Shown piece by piece: positions 11,515 to 22,200 of a DNA stretch of 64,000 bases. Source of the DNA: Nymphaea colorata (lineage: Eukaryota > Streptophyta > Magnoliopsida > Nymphaeales > Nymphaeaceae); contig NC_045147.1 of NCBI RefSeq assembly GCF_008831285.2, positions 8,030,334-8,094,333 on the forward strand, written 5' to 3'. A model generated the notes under the pieces. That model was not told the DNA's origin and ran no database searches. It saw nothing but the letters and a program-made list of their open reading frames with translations. Position numbers and translations under genes: made by a program. Position 1 is the first letter of the stretch; every line of letters begins with the position of its first letter.

Positions 11515-13416
11515 TCATTTTGAGAGGTCCTTCTCTGAAAAGGTAATTGACTGGTCCTTAGAGGGTCGAATCCAATATCCTTCAACTATATGTTCTTCCA
11601 AGGGGAGGACCTTACCCCAGTAGCATGAATCTTCATCCAGAGAGTCATTTGATGATTCATCATCACTGCTTTGTAAGATAAAAGTCTTTGGGATTATTGG
11701 AAGTTTTTCGGATGAACCTTCTAACTTTCCGTTCATCAAAGCAATAAAATCCAAAGGTTTCCCACCTTGATCTGTCACCATGACTTTATGTGAACTACTT
11801 CCACCACAAGGTCGGATGTGCTCCTACGGATGATATGGAAGTGGAGTGCCTGTGGTGATCATGGCCACTGCCGCCTTCCCATGGTCAGGAAATGGATTCC
11901 TCAACACCTCAGGGACACTATCATCACCAATCTTGAGATCCTTGTTGATGAAGTCTTGAATAATATTTTTGAGGACAAAACAATCCTCAGTGTCATGACT
12001 AGGGGCACGATGAAACTTACACAGTTTTTCTTTGTTTCCTCCCATCATTCTCGAAGGCTCAGATAGTTTTGGCAAGACGATAGTTCCTTTGGCGAGAATG
12101 TATTTGAGGATCTTCTCACGAGACTGGCTGAGAGGAGTGAATTTTCGGTCGTAGCTCCAACCTGGGTGTTTGTTTTTCCTTTCATCGTCGCCTTTGAGAA
12201 ACTACGAGTTCTTATTGAAACTGACTTCCTTGTCATGCTTGTTGTTGTTGCCATGATCCTTTCTAATGCCAGCATTGGCTATGAAGTGTGTGGGCAATTG
12301 TGCCCTTCCTCCTTTCTTTCCATCTTCTTTGTATTTAGGAGCAATAATTCCGTCAAAATCTCCTTCTTCAATTCCTTCTTCTATCGAGTTTCCTTGTTCC
12401 ATCAACTCAGCAAAGGTTTTGATCGGGGCATTACGGATGAGACTTTTCAAGGGTTGGGCAAGATTTTTCCTGATGAGTGACAAGGCTTTGTCTCAGAAAT
12501 GGGCTCCTTCATCTTATTGCATTGAATTCTCCATTTTTGGATGAATTCTCGAGCCTTTTCTCCCTGTTTCTGATGAAGACTGCAAATGGTACTGAGGGTT
12601 GGAGCCATGGGAGCATTTTGTTCAAATCTTTTGACAAACATGTTAATCAATTTGTCAAATTCCTTCAGCTCGATTGGATTGACATTTTCTTTATGCCATT
12701 GTGCGGCAATGCCTTCAAGACTTCCTCAAAAATATCGGAACAAAGCTCTGTCATTTGTCCGAATTTTGTAGCAATCATTAAAAAACGTTGAAAGATGAAC
12801 ATGTGGGCAAGTGGTTCCATCATATCTGATGAATTCTCTGGGCAAGCCTTTCATGTCTTCGTTCCCTTCAATGCCAAGGTAGTAGTCCTCACATGAGTAT
12901 GAACGTTTCTCCTTCCCCCTAAGCTCAAGATTGTTCATTCTTTTCTCCATTTCATAGAATTTGCGCTTAGTTGGACTTTCATCGTCACTTGATTCAACCA
13001 ATTCTGGCTTAGTCTTTTTCTTGTTGTCCTTGATCTCCTTTACTTTTTCTTTAGAACTCTCACTGTCTGAGCTACTGCTAGTGATGTACTTCTTTGTCTT
13101 TTTGACTTTCTTGGTAGGCTTTCTCTTTCTTTTGGGTTTCTCTTCCGAACTTTCAGTGGTGTTAGGACTGGGTGAGCTGCTTTCTATCATAATTTCTTTT
13201 CCCTTTTTGCTTCTTTTTGTCGTCTTTTTCTTTTTGAAAGGAAGCAGTTCAGGTTTTTCTTCCTTACTAATTACCGAATCTGAACTCGAATAATCTTCAT
13301 CCTGATCTGTAGGAGAGGACTTGTTCTTCTTCTTCTTTCTTTTCTGCTTGCCGGAGTTCAGAAGATGAAGCCTCATTCTGAAGAGCTTGCTTAGCTTGTG
13401 ATCTAGTTTCAACCAT
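11515..13416 (-). pseudogene. Gag of the Tat element, broken
   Basis: Gag forms the particle that packages element RNA. The start is probably the ATG at 13416, whose product opens MVETRSQ, a common start of plant gypsy gag. The frame shifts almost at once into 13412-12726, a lysine/serine-rich region followed by the retrotransposon-gag core (IRYDGTTCPHVHLSTFF). The gag core continues to about 12450 (REFIQKWRIQCNKMKEPI). After another frameshift the frame from 12483 runs to a zinc-knuckle-like CKFH....HDTEDC at about 12020. In-frame stops are TGA 12726-12728, TAG 12202-12204, TAG 11824-11826 and TGA 11515-11517. Confidence 0.87.
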
Positions 13417-13587
13417 CTTGTTGGCTTTCAAGTATTCACCTTATGACACAAGAAAATAGAGTAATTAAAGGGAAATGATGACAAAATGAAGGTTCATATT
13501 GCATTACAAGTTTTAAAAGTTACATCCAAAGATACTAATAAAGATGATAACGACAAAAGGAATACAAAGTTGATAACATAAAACTTT

Positions 13588-14808
13588 TTAGGGAATGATA
13601 GATGGTGGTCGGTTGGCATCCCACCACTCAGGATATTCCTTCTTCACCACTGGGCCTGTGAACCAAGTGTATGATATCTGTGTCTTCCATTCTTGTCGAG
13701 CTACTACAAACAATGCCGTCCATTGAGGAGAACTAAGGTCGAATTCAGGAATAGCTCCAATTGGTGCATGCATAGTGACCATCTTCTGCCTTTGAGAGAA
13801 TTACCTCATACATCTATCAGCACAATAATCAACTATGAAGTAAGGGCCCAAGAGTGTGGTACGCCCATGATGATGGTGAGTGTATCGAGGTAAGCTCTGC
13901 CGACGATCACAATAATCCCAAATGATCTCTCCTTCATTCAATTGCTCGATCAAACGACGGTAATGCTCTAGGGTTGTCAATGATCCATCAGTGGTTCTGA
14001 ATAGACTGGTTTGGGGTCCCGCATGCTTGAGGAACCATAATTGTAAAACATATGTGCATCCTTCTATGAAGTCGGTATCTCCAATGGTAAAGTGGGTGAG
14101 TCCTGGGTAAAGGAAGGCTAAGGCTGTCATTACTACTAACAAGTGTCGGGTCCCTCTATACCCCCATACTCGGAAAAGTTGGGTAATACGGACATCTAAA
14201 AGGTCGCTTCCATTGGTAAAAAGGGTCACTCCTACTGTGCAGAGCATCATACAATGTTTAATTCTCCCTATGGCTTTTCGAGGTAGGGTAGAAGGTTCAA
14301 CATAGGTTCCAAATTCTTCATACAAATTTTTCATGTTGATGCTTTGATTTTCATGGTTTTCTACTAAAGGCCAAGTTTTTCGTCAAGTAAAATGAGCAAT
14401 GAGGTCATTTGCATTGACCTTGGTTGGGTTCATAAGGAATTGTTTTTCCAATAGATCATTTGGGTCACAAGTTGGGGTAGGGAGGTCTAGTATTTCGGCA
14501 AATTCATCTAGTAATATTGTCATTTCTCCCCATGGAAACCAAAAAGTGGAGGTCCTTGGGTTCCAACGCTCGGCGATTGCATGTACCAAATTTTCATCAA
14601 TTGACTGCATTCCTCCAGCTGCCACTGTCTCTAGCCCACATTCTTCAAAGTAAGAAGGAAACATCCGAGAGAAGGTGGGATGCCAAGTCCGATACCATTC
14701 GGGAGCCAAAGGTTTAGACTCAAGAGAAATGTAGGTGGACCGTTCGGGACCTTCCCCAAAGAGGATGTGATCATAAGGGAATGTGACACTACGTTGGAAA
14801 GAATACAT
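13588..14808 (-). pseudogene. extra ORF1 upstream of gag (plant-mobile-domain / DUF7745-like)
   Basis: One reading frame of 407 codons starts at the ATG at 14808. It is interrupted only by TGA at 14383-14385 and TAA at 13801-13803. The N-terminal half has HAIAERWNPRTSTFWFPWGE followed by MTILLDEFAEILDLP, which resembles the start of the plant mobile domain and of DUF7745-type domains. The second half has TNGSDLLDVRI and GCTYVLQLWFLKH, closer to the DUF7745 pattern. It ends YPEWWDANRPPSIIP. Ogre/Tat elements commonly carry an ORF of unclear function here. It lies between the PBS leader and gag. The biochemical role is unknown, and the exact domain family cannot be settled by eye. Confidence 0.75.
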
Positions 14809-15592
14809 CTTGAATGATGACTCTAAAAGATAAAGATTGAATTAGTGGAAAATATTGACTAGGTTGACAAAGATAATATGAAGTAGATGTGAGGAATGAG
14901 GTTGTAAATCATCACATAAGGTTTCACGCACATCAACATCTATCATGAAGTATTTTTTTTTTTTTTTAGAAAATTGGGTATAGAAACCTAATTGAGATAA
15001 TTTTGTGTCACGATAATCTGATATCAAGTTATGCTTATATACCTTAGCCAAGTGGCTTAGTACGAGCATAGATTCTTCCTTAGGCAACTAAGGGTAGAGT
15101 TCATTAACTTCTTCTTGATCACTCATCGATATACCATAAATTACCACTCATGGTACTAACGAGGGGGCTTTCCCGCCCAAGGTGTGGTCTAGTTGTAAGG
15201 CTTAGTCTTGTGCTACCGCCAAAGACCAAGCCCGGCAACATGATGACCGGGACAAATAGGTATGATGAATTTTGAAATATGAGAAATCATATAAAATGAG
15301 TTGTCTCTAATGCAATGTTGCCTAAGTTTGAAGATTAAAATAGAAGAGCAAACATCGTTTTCAAACAACTCCTAAATTGAGAAGGGTGGTATGTGATCAC
15401 AGATATGTGTGAACATGATTGATCCTCCTCAATTAGTCCTTTGTGCAAGAAAACAATCACAATCACCAAACAATGCAATGAAATGCCAATGAGGTCGAGG
15501 CCAAAATAGGGGACATGCTTTATCATTGACAATATATGAGATGTTCAAATGAGTGAAAATACATAAATTATAATCATAGCCAAACGATGACA
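14809..15592 (-). other. 5' untranslated leader of the Tat element
   Basis: This 0.8-kb stretch between ORF1 and the primer-binding site has no convincing coding frame. It contains a T-run at 14948-14967. The region around 15150-15250 is comparatively GC-rich, where packaging or structural RNA signals might lie, but nothing specific was recognised. Confidence 0.6.
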
Positions 15593-15611
15593 GGTCCCAT
15601 CACGGTCGCCA
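15593..15611 (-). other. primer-binding site of the Tat element
   Basis: Two bases after the 5' LTR end, the minus strand reads TGGCGACCGTGATGGGACC. The leading TGG pairs with the CCA tail of a tRNA. Sites beginning TGGCGAC are compatible with the tRNA-Arg-type primers reported for Tat/Ogre elements; the exact tRNA is inferred, not shown. Confidence 0.7.
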
Positions 15612-17277
15612 TCTGTTTGCATCCCAAAATTTTCATTTGTTTTGGAGTGCTCCAGAAAAATGAGGTTTTTGTTTTGAAAGAGGAAAGAAAGGGACTCGCC
15701 CGTCGGTACGAGGATCGACCGTTCCCAGCGCCTTCACCAGGGGTAATCAACCCAAAGGCTATGTTTATCATTGATGCATTTCGTTTTAACTTAAACATCT
15801 TTTTTTATTCTATATGCGGTGTAGAAAATATTGAAAGTTTGAAGTTTCAAACTTTTGAAAAGGTTCTTGAAGAGTTGCTTGAAAATGTGAAATGTTTTGA
15901 GAAAAAAGTGGAACTAGTAAATCATTTGAAAAGCTTGTAAAATCATTTTGAAATCACTTTAGTGTTCTCTTAAGACTTTAAGTAGGTTTGAGATTTTGTT
16001 CTAATTCGGTTACCACCTAGCTAGAGCTCCATCCCTTCTTGCTTAAGTTCTTTTGGAGAGATGCTTGTGATCATAAGTGAAATAAAGTGCGTGAGAATGC
16101 ATGGATGCATTTATCCTATATGATTGAAAGAATGTAAAACATTCCTACCACAACATTCATCTAAACTCATTCCTACCACAACATACATCTAAGTTTTCGT
16201 TGTTATAAATATTGTATATAAGAAGGAAAAGTTTTTGAAAAGGGATATGGATTGTAGACCATCAAGCATGATTCCAATATTAGGTCATTACTTGGTTTGT
16301 GGTTTTAATGAAGTTGGTAAATAGAAAGTTCGTGAGAGGAGAATGATAAAAAAAATACAAGAGATAAAACATTCTTATGAAAAGAAAGTGAGAGAGATAG
16401 AGAAAGACATGCATATATGTATACATACCATCACATATACACATATATGAAAGCTTAAGAGAGAAAGATGTATTGATTTGAAGAGAAAGAGAGATTTTAG
16501 AGGAAAGTAAAAATATCATACGTATATATGGGTATGAGAAATTTTATAAGAGAAGATATTTGTCTAGAAAAGAGGAATAAATATTTGAAAGAGAGGAAAT
16601 AGAGCACATGTACATACGTATTCATGCACATATGAAAATTTATAAAATGGAAAGTGAAAGCATAGAGAGAGAAAGATGGGGGCTCATCATGTTGGCATAG
16701 ATGTATATAACATGTGTATACATTCATACCTTCACAAGATTAGAAATCAAGGAACAACTTAAAATTACCAACTTCAAGTTTTATGTGGGCCGGAGGGGAG
16801 CTTGGACTCATGTAAGAGTCTAAGCTAAGTCCCTAAGGCCATGTTAGAATGTTCCTTTTGAAAATGTTTTTGAAAATAAGCATAAAATGTTATTATTTGG
16901 TTTGTTGTAATGGATATATTTCTTCCACCGTTGGGTATGCAAGAAAACAAGCAATATAACGAGACACTCGTTAGGGTTCCTAATGGGATGATTGAGAAGG
17001 AAACTAGCACAAAATGACATGTAAATGCATTTTAACATGTACATTTTCGTGAGGGTTTATCCCGGGTTGGACAAGTCCCAACCTCAAAAATTAATATGAA
17101 AATAAAGAGTCCCCAAACTATACTCTCACTCTCACCATACATTCACATATAAGTAGAAAACCAACCAACTATGCATGGAAAACATATAAACAACATTCAA
17201 TGAAGGAAAAAGAGAAAGAGGATGACGGAAAGTACAAGGTTCAATTAGGAGGGAGGACATGATGTAACTATGAAATG

Positions 17278-18165
17278 ATATGTCACCTCATCTTCTCATG
17301 TTCCCGGTGCACTTGAGTATAGCCTCTTGACTCTAAAATAGAGATTGAGAGCTATCTCCTTTGGCCATGAGAAAATAGAGAATAGAGGAAAATAAGAGGA
17401 AGCAAAAGAACAACAAGAATGTAGTAATGAAAATAAAGAACATGATTAAATTGAAAGATCATCTCATTTTTTCATGCTCCCGGTGCACTTGAGCATAACC
17501 TCTTGTCTCTAAAAAGAGATTGAGTGCTACATCCTTTAACCATAGGGAGATGAAGATGAGGAGAAAATGTAGAAAGAAAAACAATGCCATATTTAATAAA
17601 AGAGAAAGCATGATTCAATCACGAAATGAAAGATCATCTCATCCTTCAATGCTCCCAATGCACTTGAGCATAGCTTCTTGTCTCTAAAAAGAGATTGAGT
17701 ATTATCTCCTTTGGCTATGGGGAAAAGAGGAAGAGAGAAAAGAAAATAACAAGAGCAAGCCTATATTGAAGAAAAGAAATAACAATAACAACAAGAATAT
17801 ATTCATGAAGGGAAAAAAAACAACAACAAGAATACTTGAAAGAGCCTGATTTAATCATAAAATAAAATATCATCTCTTCTTCTCATGCTCCCGGTGGAGG
17901 TTGAGTGCTGTCTCCTTTAGCCATGAGGAGATGAAGATGAGAAGAGAAAATGAAAACAATCAACAAGACTATGTTCAAGAAAAAGGAATAGTATAATAAT
18001 AAGAACATATCAGTAAAAAATAACAACAACAACAATAATACTTGAAAGAACATGATTTAATCATAAAATAAAATATCATTTCATCTTCTCATGCTCCTGG
18101 TGCACTTGAGCATAGCCTCTTGTCTCTAAAAAGAGGTTGAGTGCTATCTCCTTTGGCCATGGGGT
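17278..18165. repeat. tandem array of ~175-240-bp units in the 5' LTR (5 copies)
   Basis: Units begin near 17282, 17457, 17632, 17868 and 18075. The fourth is internally deleted: it has CATGCTCCCGGTGGAGG and lacks the CACTTGAGCATAGCC segment. The extra unit relative to the 3' LTR points to unequal exchange or replication slippage. Confidence 0.85.
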
Positions 18166-18452
18166 GATAAAGATGAGAGAAAAAAAAAAAGAAATGAGAG
18201 GGATGATGATTACATACCTCTAATGAGAAATGACTTAAGGAAGATAAACACATTCACTTGAAAATCCCCTTTGAGTGAAGCTCCAAGATGATGCCTCCAA
18301 GAGGGTTGTAGCTTGCTCCAAGTTGGAGAGGGAAATGGAGAGAAGAAGAGGGAGAGAGAGAGAGCTCAAGAGAAACTCTAAGTCTTCAAGTGAGAATACA
18401 CTAGAGTTCCTCCCAAGGGCCAATCTTACCCAAGAGAGGGGAAAATGAAGGG

Positions 18453-18460
18453 TATTTATA
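18453..18460 (-). promoter_or_regulatory. TATA box of the LTR promoter
   Basis: The minus strand reads CTATAAATACCC, about 610 bp into the 5' LTR. The identical motif occurs at 6124-6131 in the 3' LTR. It lies just downstream of the 72-bp array, so the array occupies the enhancer position of U3. Confidence 0.6.
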
Positions 18461-18509
18461 GAAGATTTTGGAGCCAAAATCCTAAATTTGAATTTTTTGA
18501 CCGAAAAAC

Positions 18510-18935
18510 ACTAAAATCACCCTCTAAAAGGAGATTTTTTGGTCAAAAGGAAGGACAAATGGGTCTTGTCCACCCAAAAAGACTAAAATTACCCTCTAAA
18601 AGGATGTTTTTTGGTCAAAAAGAAGGGCAAATGGGTCTTGTCCACCCAAAAAGACTAAAATTACCCTCTAAAAGGTGGTTTTTTGGTTAAAAGGAATGGC
18701 AAATGGGTCTCTTTCACCCAAAAAGACTAAAATCACCCTCTTAAAGGAGATTTTTTGGTCAAAAGGAAGGACAAATTGGTCTTGTCCACCCAAAAAGACT
18801 AAAATCACCCTCTAAAAGGAGATTTTTTTGTCAAAAGGAAGGACAAATTGGTCTTGTCTACCCAAAAAGACTAAAATCACCCTCTAAAAGGAGATTTTTT
18901 GGTCAAAAGGAGGGGAAAATGAATCTTAAATGATC
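18510..18935. repeat. 72-bp tandem array in U3 of the 5' LTR (6 copies)
   Basis: Units begin at 18510, 18582, 18654, 18726, 18798 and 18870, an exact 72-bp period. The core is ACTAAAATCACCCTCTAAAA followed by GGAGATTTTTTGGTCAAAAG. The periodicity and position upstream of TATA are suggestive of a transcriptional control array, but no function is shown. Confidence 0.92.
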
Positions 18936-19070
18936 GATTTGGATCTGAACTTAGGTTTTGAATGTAATTTGGATATGGAAGTTGTATTTTGGATTTAATT
19001 TGGATCTAAATTTGAGTTTCGTGCTTGGATAAAACATCATAATCTTTTAGAAAAATTTGGGGTGATTACA

Positions 19071-20300
19071 CAAGGGTGAAGGCTCGTCCTATTGACCTTT
19101 AACTTCTTAAGATTGGGTTGATCATGACAAGGCTTAAGTTGAGACACATAAAAGACAAGATGGAGTTGGTACTGTGAAGGTAAACCCAACCTATAGGCTG
19201 CCTTTATTATCACATATAAAACTCTGAAAGGTCTATGAAATCTTAGTAGAAGCTTGGAGTAGAGCTGCCCAACAAAAGTCTTTTGTCCTCTCATCAGGGT
19301 CTTGGGTATTACTTTGTCACCAACCTTAATTTGTTTTTTGTTTTATGTTTTTGTCATGTATTTGTTTCATTCTATTTTATGACATCATTAAATTTTTCTT
19401 TACAAGCCTCAAAATTTCTTCTTTTTCTTTTAGTCTTTTATCCACACCGGGATCTTGTGAGACATTTTATAGCTTATTAGACTTGGTGGGAATAACTGTA
19501 AACAGCCCCAAAGGGTGTCATACCTATAAATAAGTGAAAGCTCGTATTTATATAATCACTCACCCCAAACTATGAAAACAAGGAATTTTGTCCATTCTTT
19601 AGGATGATGATACAATCACTCACCCCAAACTATGAAAACAAGGAATTTTATCCGTTCTTTAGGATGATGGCTTTAGAAACAATAGATGAAGGTTTCGAGG
19701 CTGTTGTTTACCACTCAGACTGCTCATCAATTTTGTGGATGATAGGTTGAACACAAATAGAGATTGGCTCCTATTAAGTGGAAGTGCTAACACCAAAAGC
19801 TGCTCAATAAGTGTGAGTCCTTATCAGAGACTATGCTAGGTGGGATACTATGTAATTTGCTTACATGCTCATGAAAGGCTTACCCCGGCATGGAGGCAAA
19901 GAAGGTTTGAGACAAAGAAATAAAATGAGCATATTTAATGAGTCAATGTACAACCGTCATGATAGTTTTCTTGCGATAAGAGTGAAATAAAGCTTCAACA
20001 AAGTTCATAAGAAGTCCATCTAACTTTTTCAGGTGTAGGTAAAGGGGACAAATAGCCTAATGGTTTGGTGCCCTCATATTTGTGTTGTTGGCAAGGTACA
20101 CACTCTCTCACAAACTTCTCGACCATGGATTTCATGTGCTTTCAAAGAAGGATTTTTTGAGGTGCTTAAGGGTCTTTTGGATTCATGCATATCCTGCTAA
20201 GTGTAAGCAATGGAAATTGTCAAGCTATTGTCGGATCAGCACAGGTTTGGTAGGCAGCCAAATTTTACCCTTTACGTGAACAACTTCATTCCTAAGTGTG
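19071..20300 (-). pseudogene. integrase remnant of the old gypsy element
   Basis: The first five bases (19071-19075) are the right copy of the CAAGG duplication. On the minus strand, about 20110-20000 encodes the integrase zinc-finger end and core start (VEKFVRECVPCQQHK, then GYLSPLPTPEKV). Later frames keep scattered core motifs, and the C-terminus near 19294-19090 has YRLGLPSQYQLHLVFYVSQL, the usual tail of gypsy integrases. Stops and frameshifts are frequent. Its last residues continue at 3385-3505 across the Tat insertion. A 60-bp tandem duplication lies inside (19554-19669). Confidence 0.8.
19554..19669. repeat. 60-bp tandem duplication
   Basis: AATCACTCACCCCAAACTAT and the following ~36 bp occur twice at an exact 60-bp spacing (from 19554 and from 19614) with two or three mismatches. 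It is a local duplication inside the dead integrase region. Confidence 0.85.
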
Positions 20301-22200
20301 TAATTCAGACATGTCAATAGGTCGGTTTAGAACTTGGACCTATCAAGTATCTATCTTCGTCTGAGTTTTAGTCTTTCTGTATCTTAGGCTATAGGTCAAA
20401 CAAAACACAAGACAATATTAGGATTGCTCAATCACAAATATAGTCACTCTCCACCCTTGAGTGAGCATTAACTCTGTTCTTCACTTGGCCTTTTATATGT
20501 TAAATCTCAAATTCATAGGTCATGATGCTGGTGAACCACTTCTATTGCACAGAGATAATGATATGTTACCCAGTCAAGAACTACAAGCTATAGTGGTCTG
20601 TGCACACAATGAACTGACAACTGAAGATATAGGGCCTCCATTGGTTGAGGGCCATCACAAGAGCCAATATCTCTTGTCAGTGGTGGGAAATGGCTTGGTC
20701 AGGAAATAAGAACCTTGTTCAAATGGGCAATTAGATGACCATCTTAGATTGAAAATATAAGGCATCCATTGGTCAAGCACCGTCACAATAGCCAACATCT
20801 CCTTGTCATAAGTGGACAAGGGCTTGGTCAGGACATGAAAACCTTGTTCAAATAGGCAATTACATGACCATCTTAACTGAGGGCTTCTCCAATCCTTACA
20901 TCACTAGCATCTATTCGATAACAAATATCTTTGAGAAATCAATCAAAGCATCAACAAACGCATTCAGCAAAGGTTTCTTAAGGTTGGGAAAGTCGTAGTG
21001 GTCTTTTTATTAAAAAAAAAATCAAGAGTTTGATGAGAGGGGAAGCAATGTGGTCATAGTGATGTATGAACTGATGATAATAGCCAATAAGATTTAGGAA
21101 AATGTGCAAAGATTTGAGATCCTTGGGTGTTGGCCAATGCTCCATGACCAAAGGCTTTTCCAGGTCTACTTGTACAATATAGAAACTCACAATATGTCAA
21201 ATGTAGGGCACCTCCTGTTGACCAAAGTTGCATTTAGAACACTTTGCATTAGAACACTTGGCATAAAGACGGTGGTCCTACAGTATCCTAGGATAACATG
21301 AACATGCTAAGGATGATCATCCAAAGAGGAACAATAAACAAAGATGTCATCAAATAAAACTAACATGAATCTCTTCAAGGAATGCCTAAAGATGTCATTC
21401 ATGGCCATCTGAAATGTTGTCGGCTCTTTGTGAGTCCAACATATGACCAAGAACTCATAATACCCATTATATGTTTGAAACATAATTTTTTCCATGTCTT
21501 GAGGGCCATTATGATTTGATGGTATCCAAGTCAAAGGTCCATCTTTGTGAAGTAGCAGGTGTTGTAGAGTTCATCTAAGAGCTCATTTATGACAAGTATC
21601 ATTGATTGTGATGTCATTGAGGGTTTTATAATTGACATAAAACCATTATGTATCTTTTTTCTTCTTGAGTATAAGGATGGGAGGAAAGTGGACTAGAAGA
21701 CGATCAGTTAATACCACTTTCAAGCATCTAGTTTACAAGTCGTTGAATCTCATTTTTTTGTATATGGGCATAGAAGTAAGGCACGAGGTTCATGGGCTTG
21801 GTGCCTACTTGGAGAAGGATGAGGTGGTTTTCAGTTCTCTTAGATGCTAGGCTGTTAGGCTCATCAAAGACTAGCGAGAACTCACCTAAAAACAGCACCA
21901 ACTCTACTGGAATATCTTCTTCAATAAACTTGTACAAACCATCGACAATATATGCATGCAACTTTAAGACTTGCCTAAAGGAGCTTGAGGGCCTTCTTGG
22001 GGTTCTACATGAGTAGCAGTGACTCTGGCTTTGATCAATGTTTGTTCCCATCCATTGGAAACAACATGCACATATTATTGAAATCCCAATGACTTCTCTT
22101 AGAATCCTAAGATAATACATGCCTAATGCTATATCAATTCCCTTAATTGGGAGCACATACAGGTCCACATTGAACTGGTCCTTGTGTAAAGACCAGATAT
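20301..22200 (-). pseudogene. protease end, RT and RNase H remnant of the old gypsy element
   Basis: Minus-strand fragments in order are: about 22150-22090 with LPIKGIDIALGM (protease/RT junction), 21830-21730 with MNLVPYFYAHIQKNEIQRLV (start of RT), 21534-21307 with the RT active-site variant LFDDIFVY after FQMAMNDIF, and 21150-21000 with EHWPTPKDLKSLHIFLNLIG followed by YYHQFI (connection to RNase H). These are standard gypsy RT landmarks. Every piece is in a different frame. The region 20620-20876 contains a ~125-bp tandem duplication. This element is far more decayed than the Tat element inserted in it. Confidence 0.82.
20624..20876. repeat. ~125-bp diverged tandem duplication
   Basis: Two copies (about 20624-20748 and 20752-20876) share GCCTCCATTGGTTGAGGGCC-type sequence, CTTGGTCAGGA and AACCTTGTTCAAATGGGCAA with clear divergence. 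It lies in the RNase H region of the dead gypsy element. Confidence 0.75.

Larger units (their letters stand above)
3506..19070 (-). mobile_element. complete Tat/Ogre-like Ty3/gypsy LTR retrotransposon
   Basis: A 15.6-kb element is bounded by two long LTRs (3506-6637 and 15614-19070) with TG...CA ends and a perfect 5-bp target duplication CAAGG. Read on the minus strand the order is 5' LTR, PBS, extra ORF1, gag, protease, RT, RNase H, archaeal-type RNase H (aRH), integrase, repeat-rich spacer, PPT, 3' LTR. A second RNase H of archaeal type next to integrase, very long LTRs and an ORF upstream of gag are hallmarks of the Tat/Ogre group. The element sits inside pol of an older gypsy element. 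All coding regions are broken, with at least eight in-frame stops and several frameshifts, so it cannot be autonomous as read here. Confidence 0.93.
15614..19070 (-). repeat. 5' LTR of the Tat/Ogre-like element (3457 bp)
   Basis: Same ends as the copy at 3506-6637 (TGTTTGCATCCC...GGTGATTACA). On the minus strand U3 comes first from 19070, with the 72-bp array and then a TATA box near 18456. The transcribed part follows with the ~175-240-bp array, ending at 15614 beside the PBS. It has five and six repeat units in the two arrays and about 30 extra bp near 18975-19005, which accounts for the length difference from the other LTR. Confidence 0.93.

Noticed and set aside
12961-13293. Plus-strand 110-residue hydrophobic frame
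   Set aside because: Antisense shadow of the lysine/serine-rich gag region.
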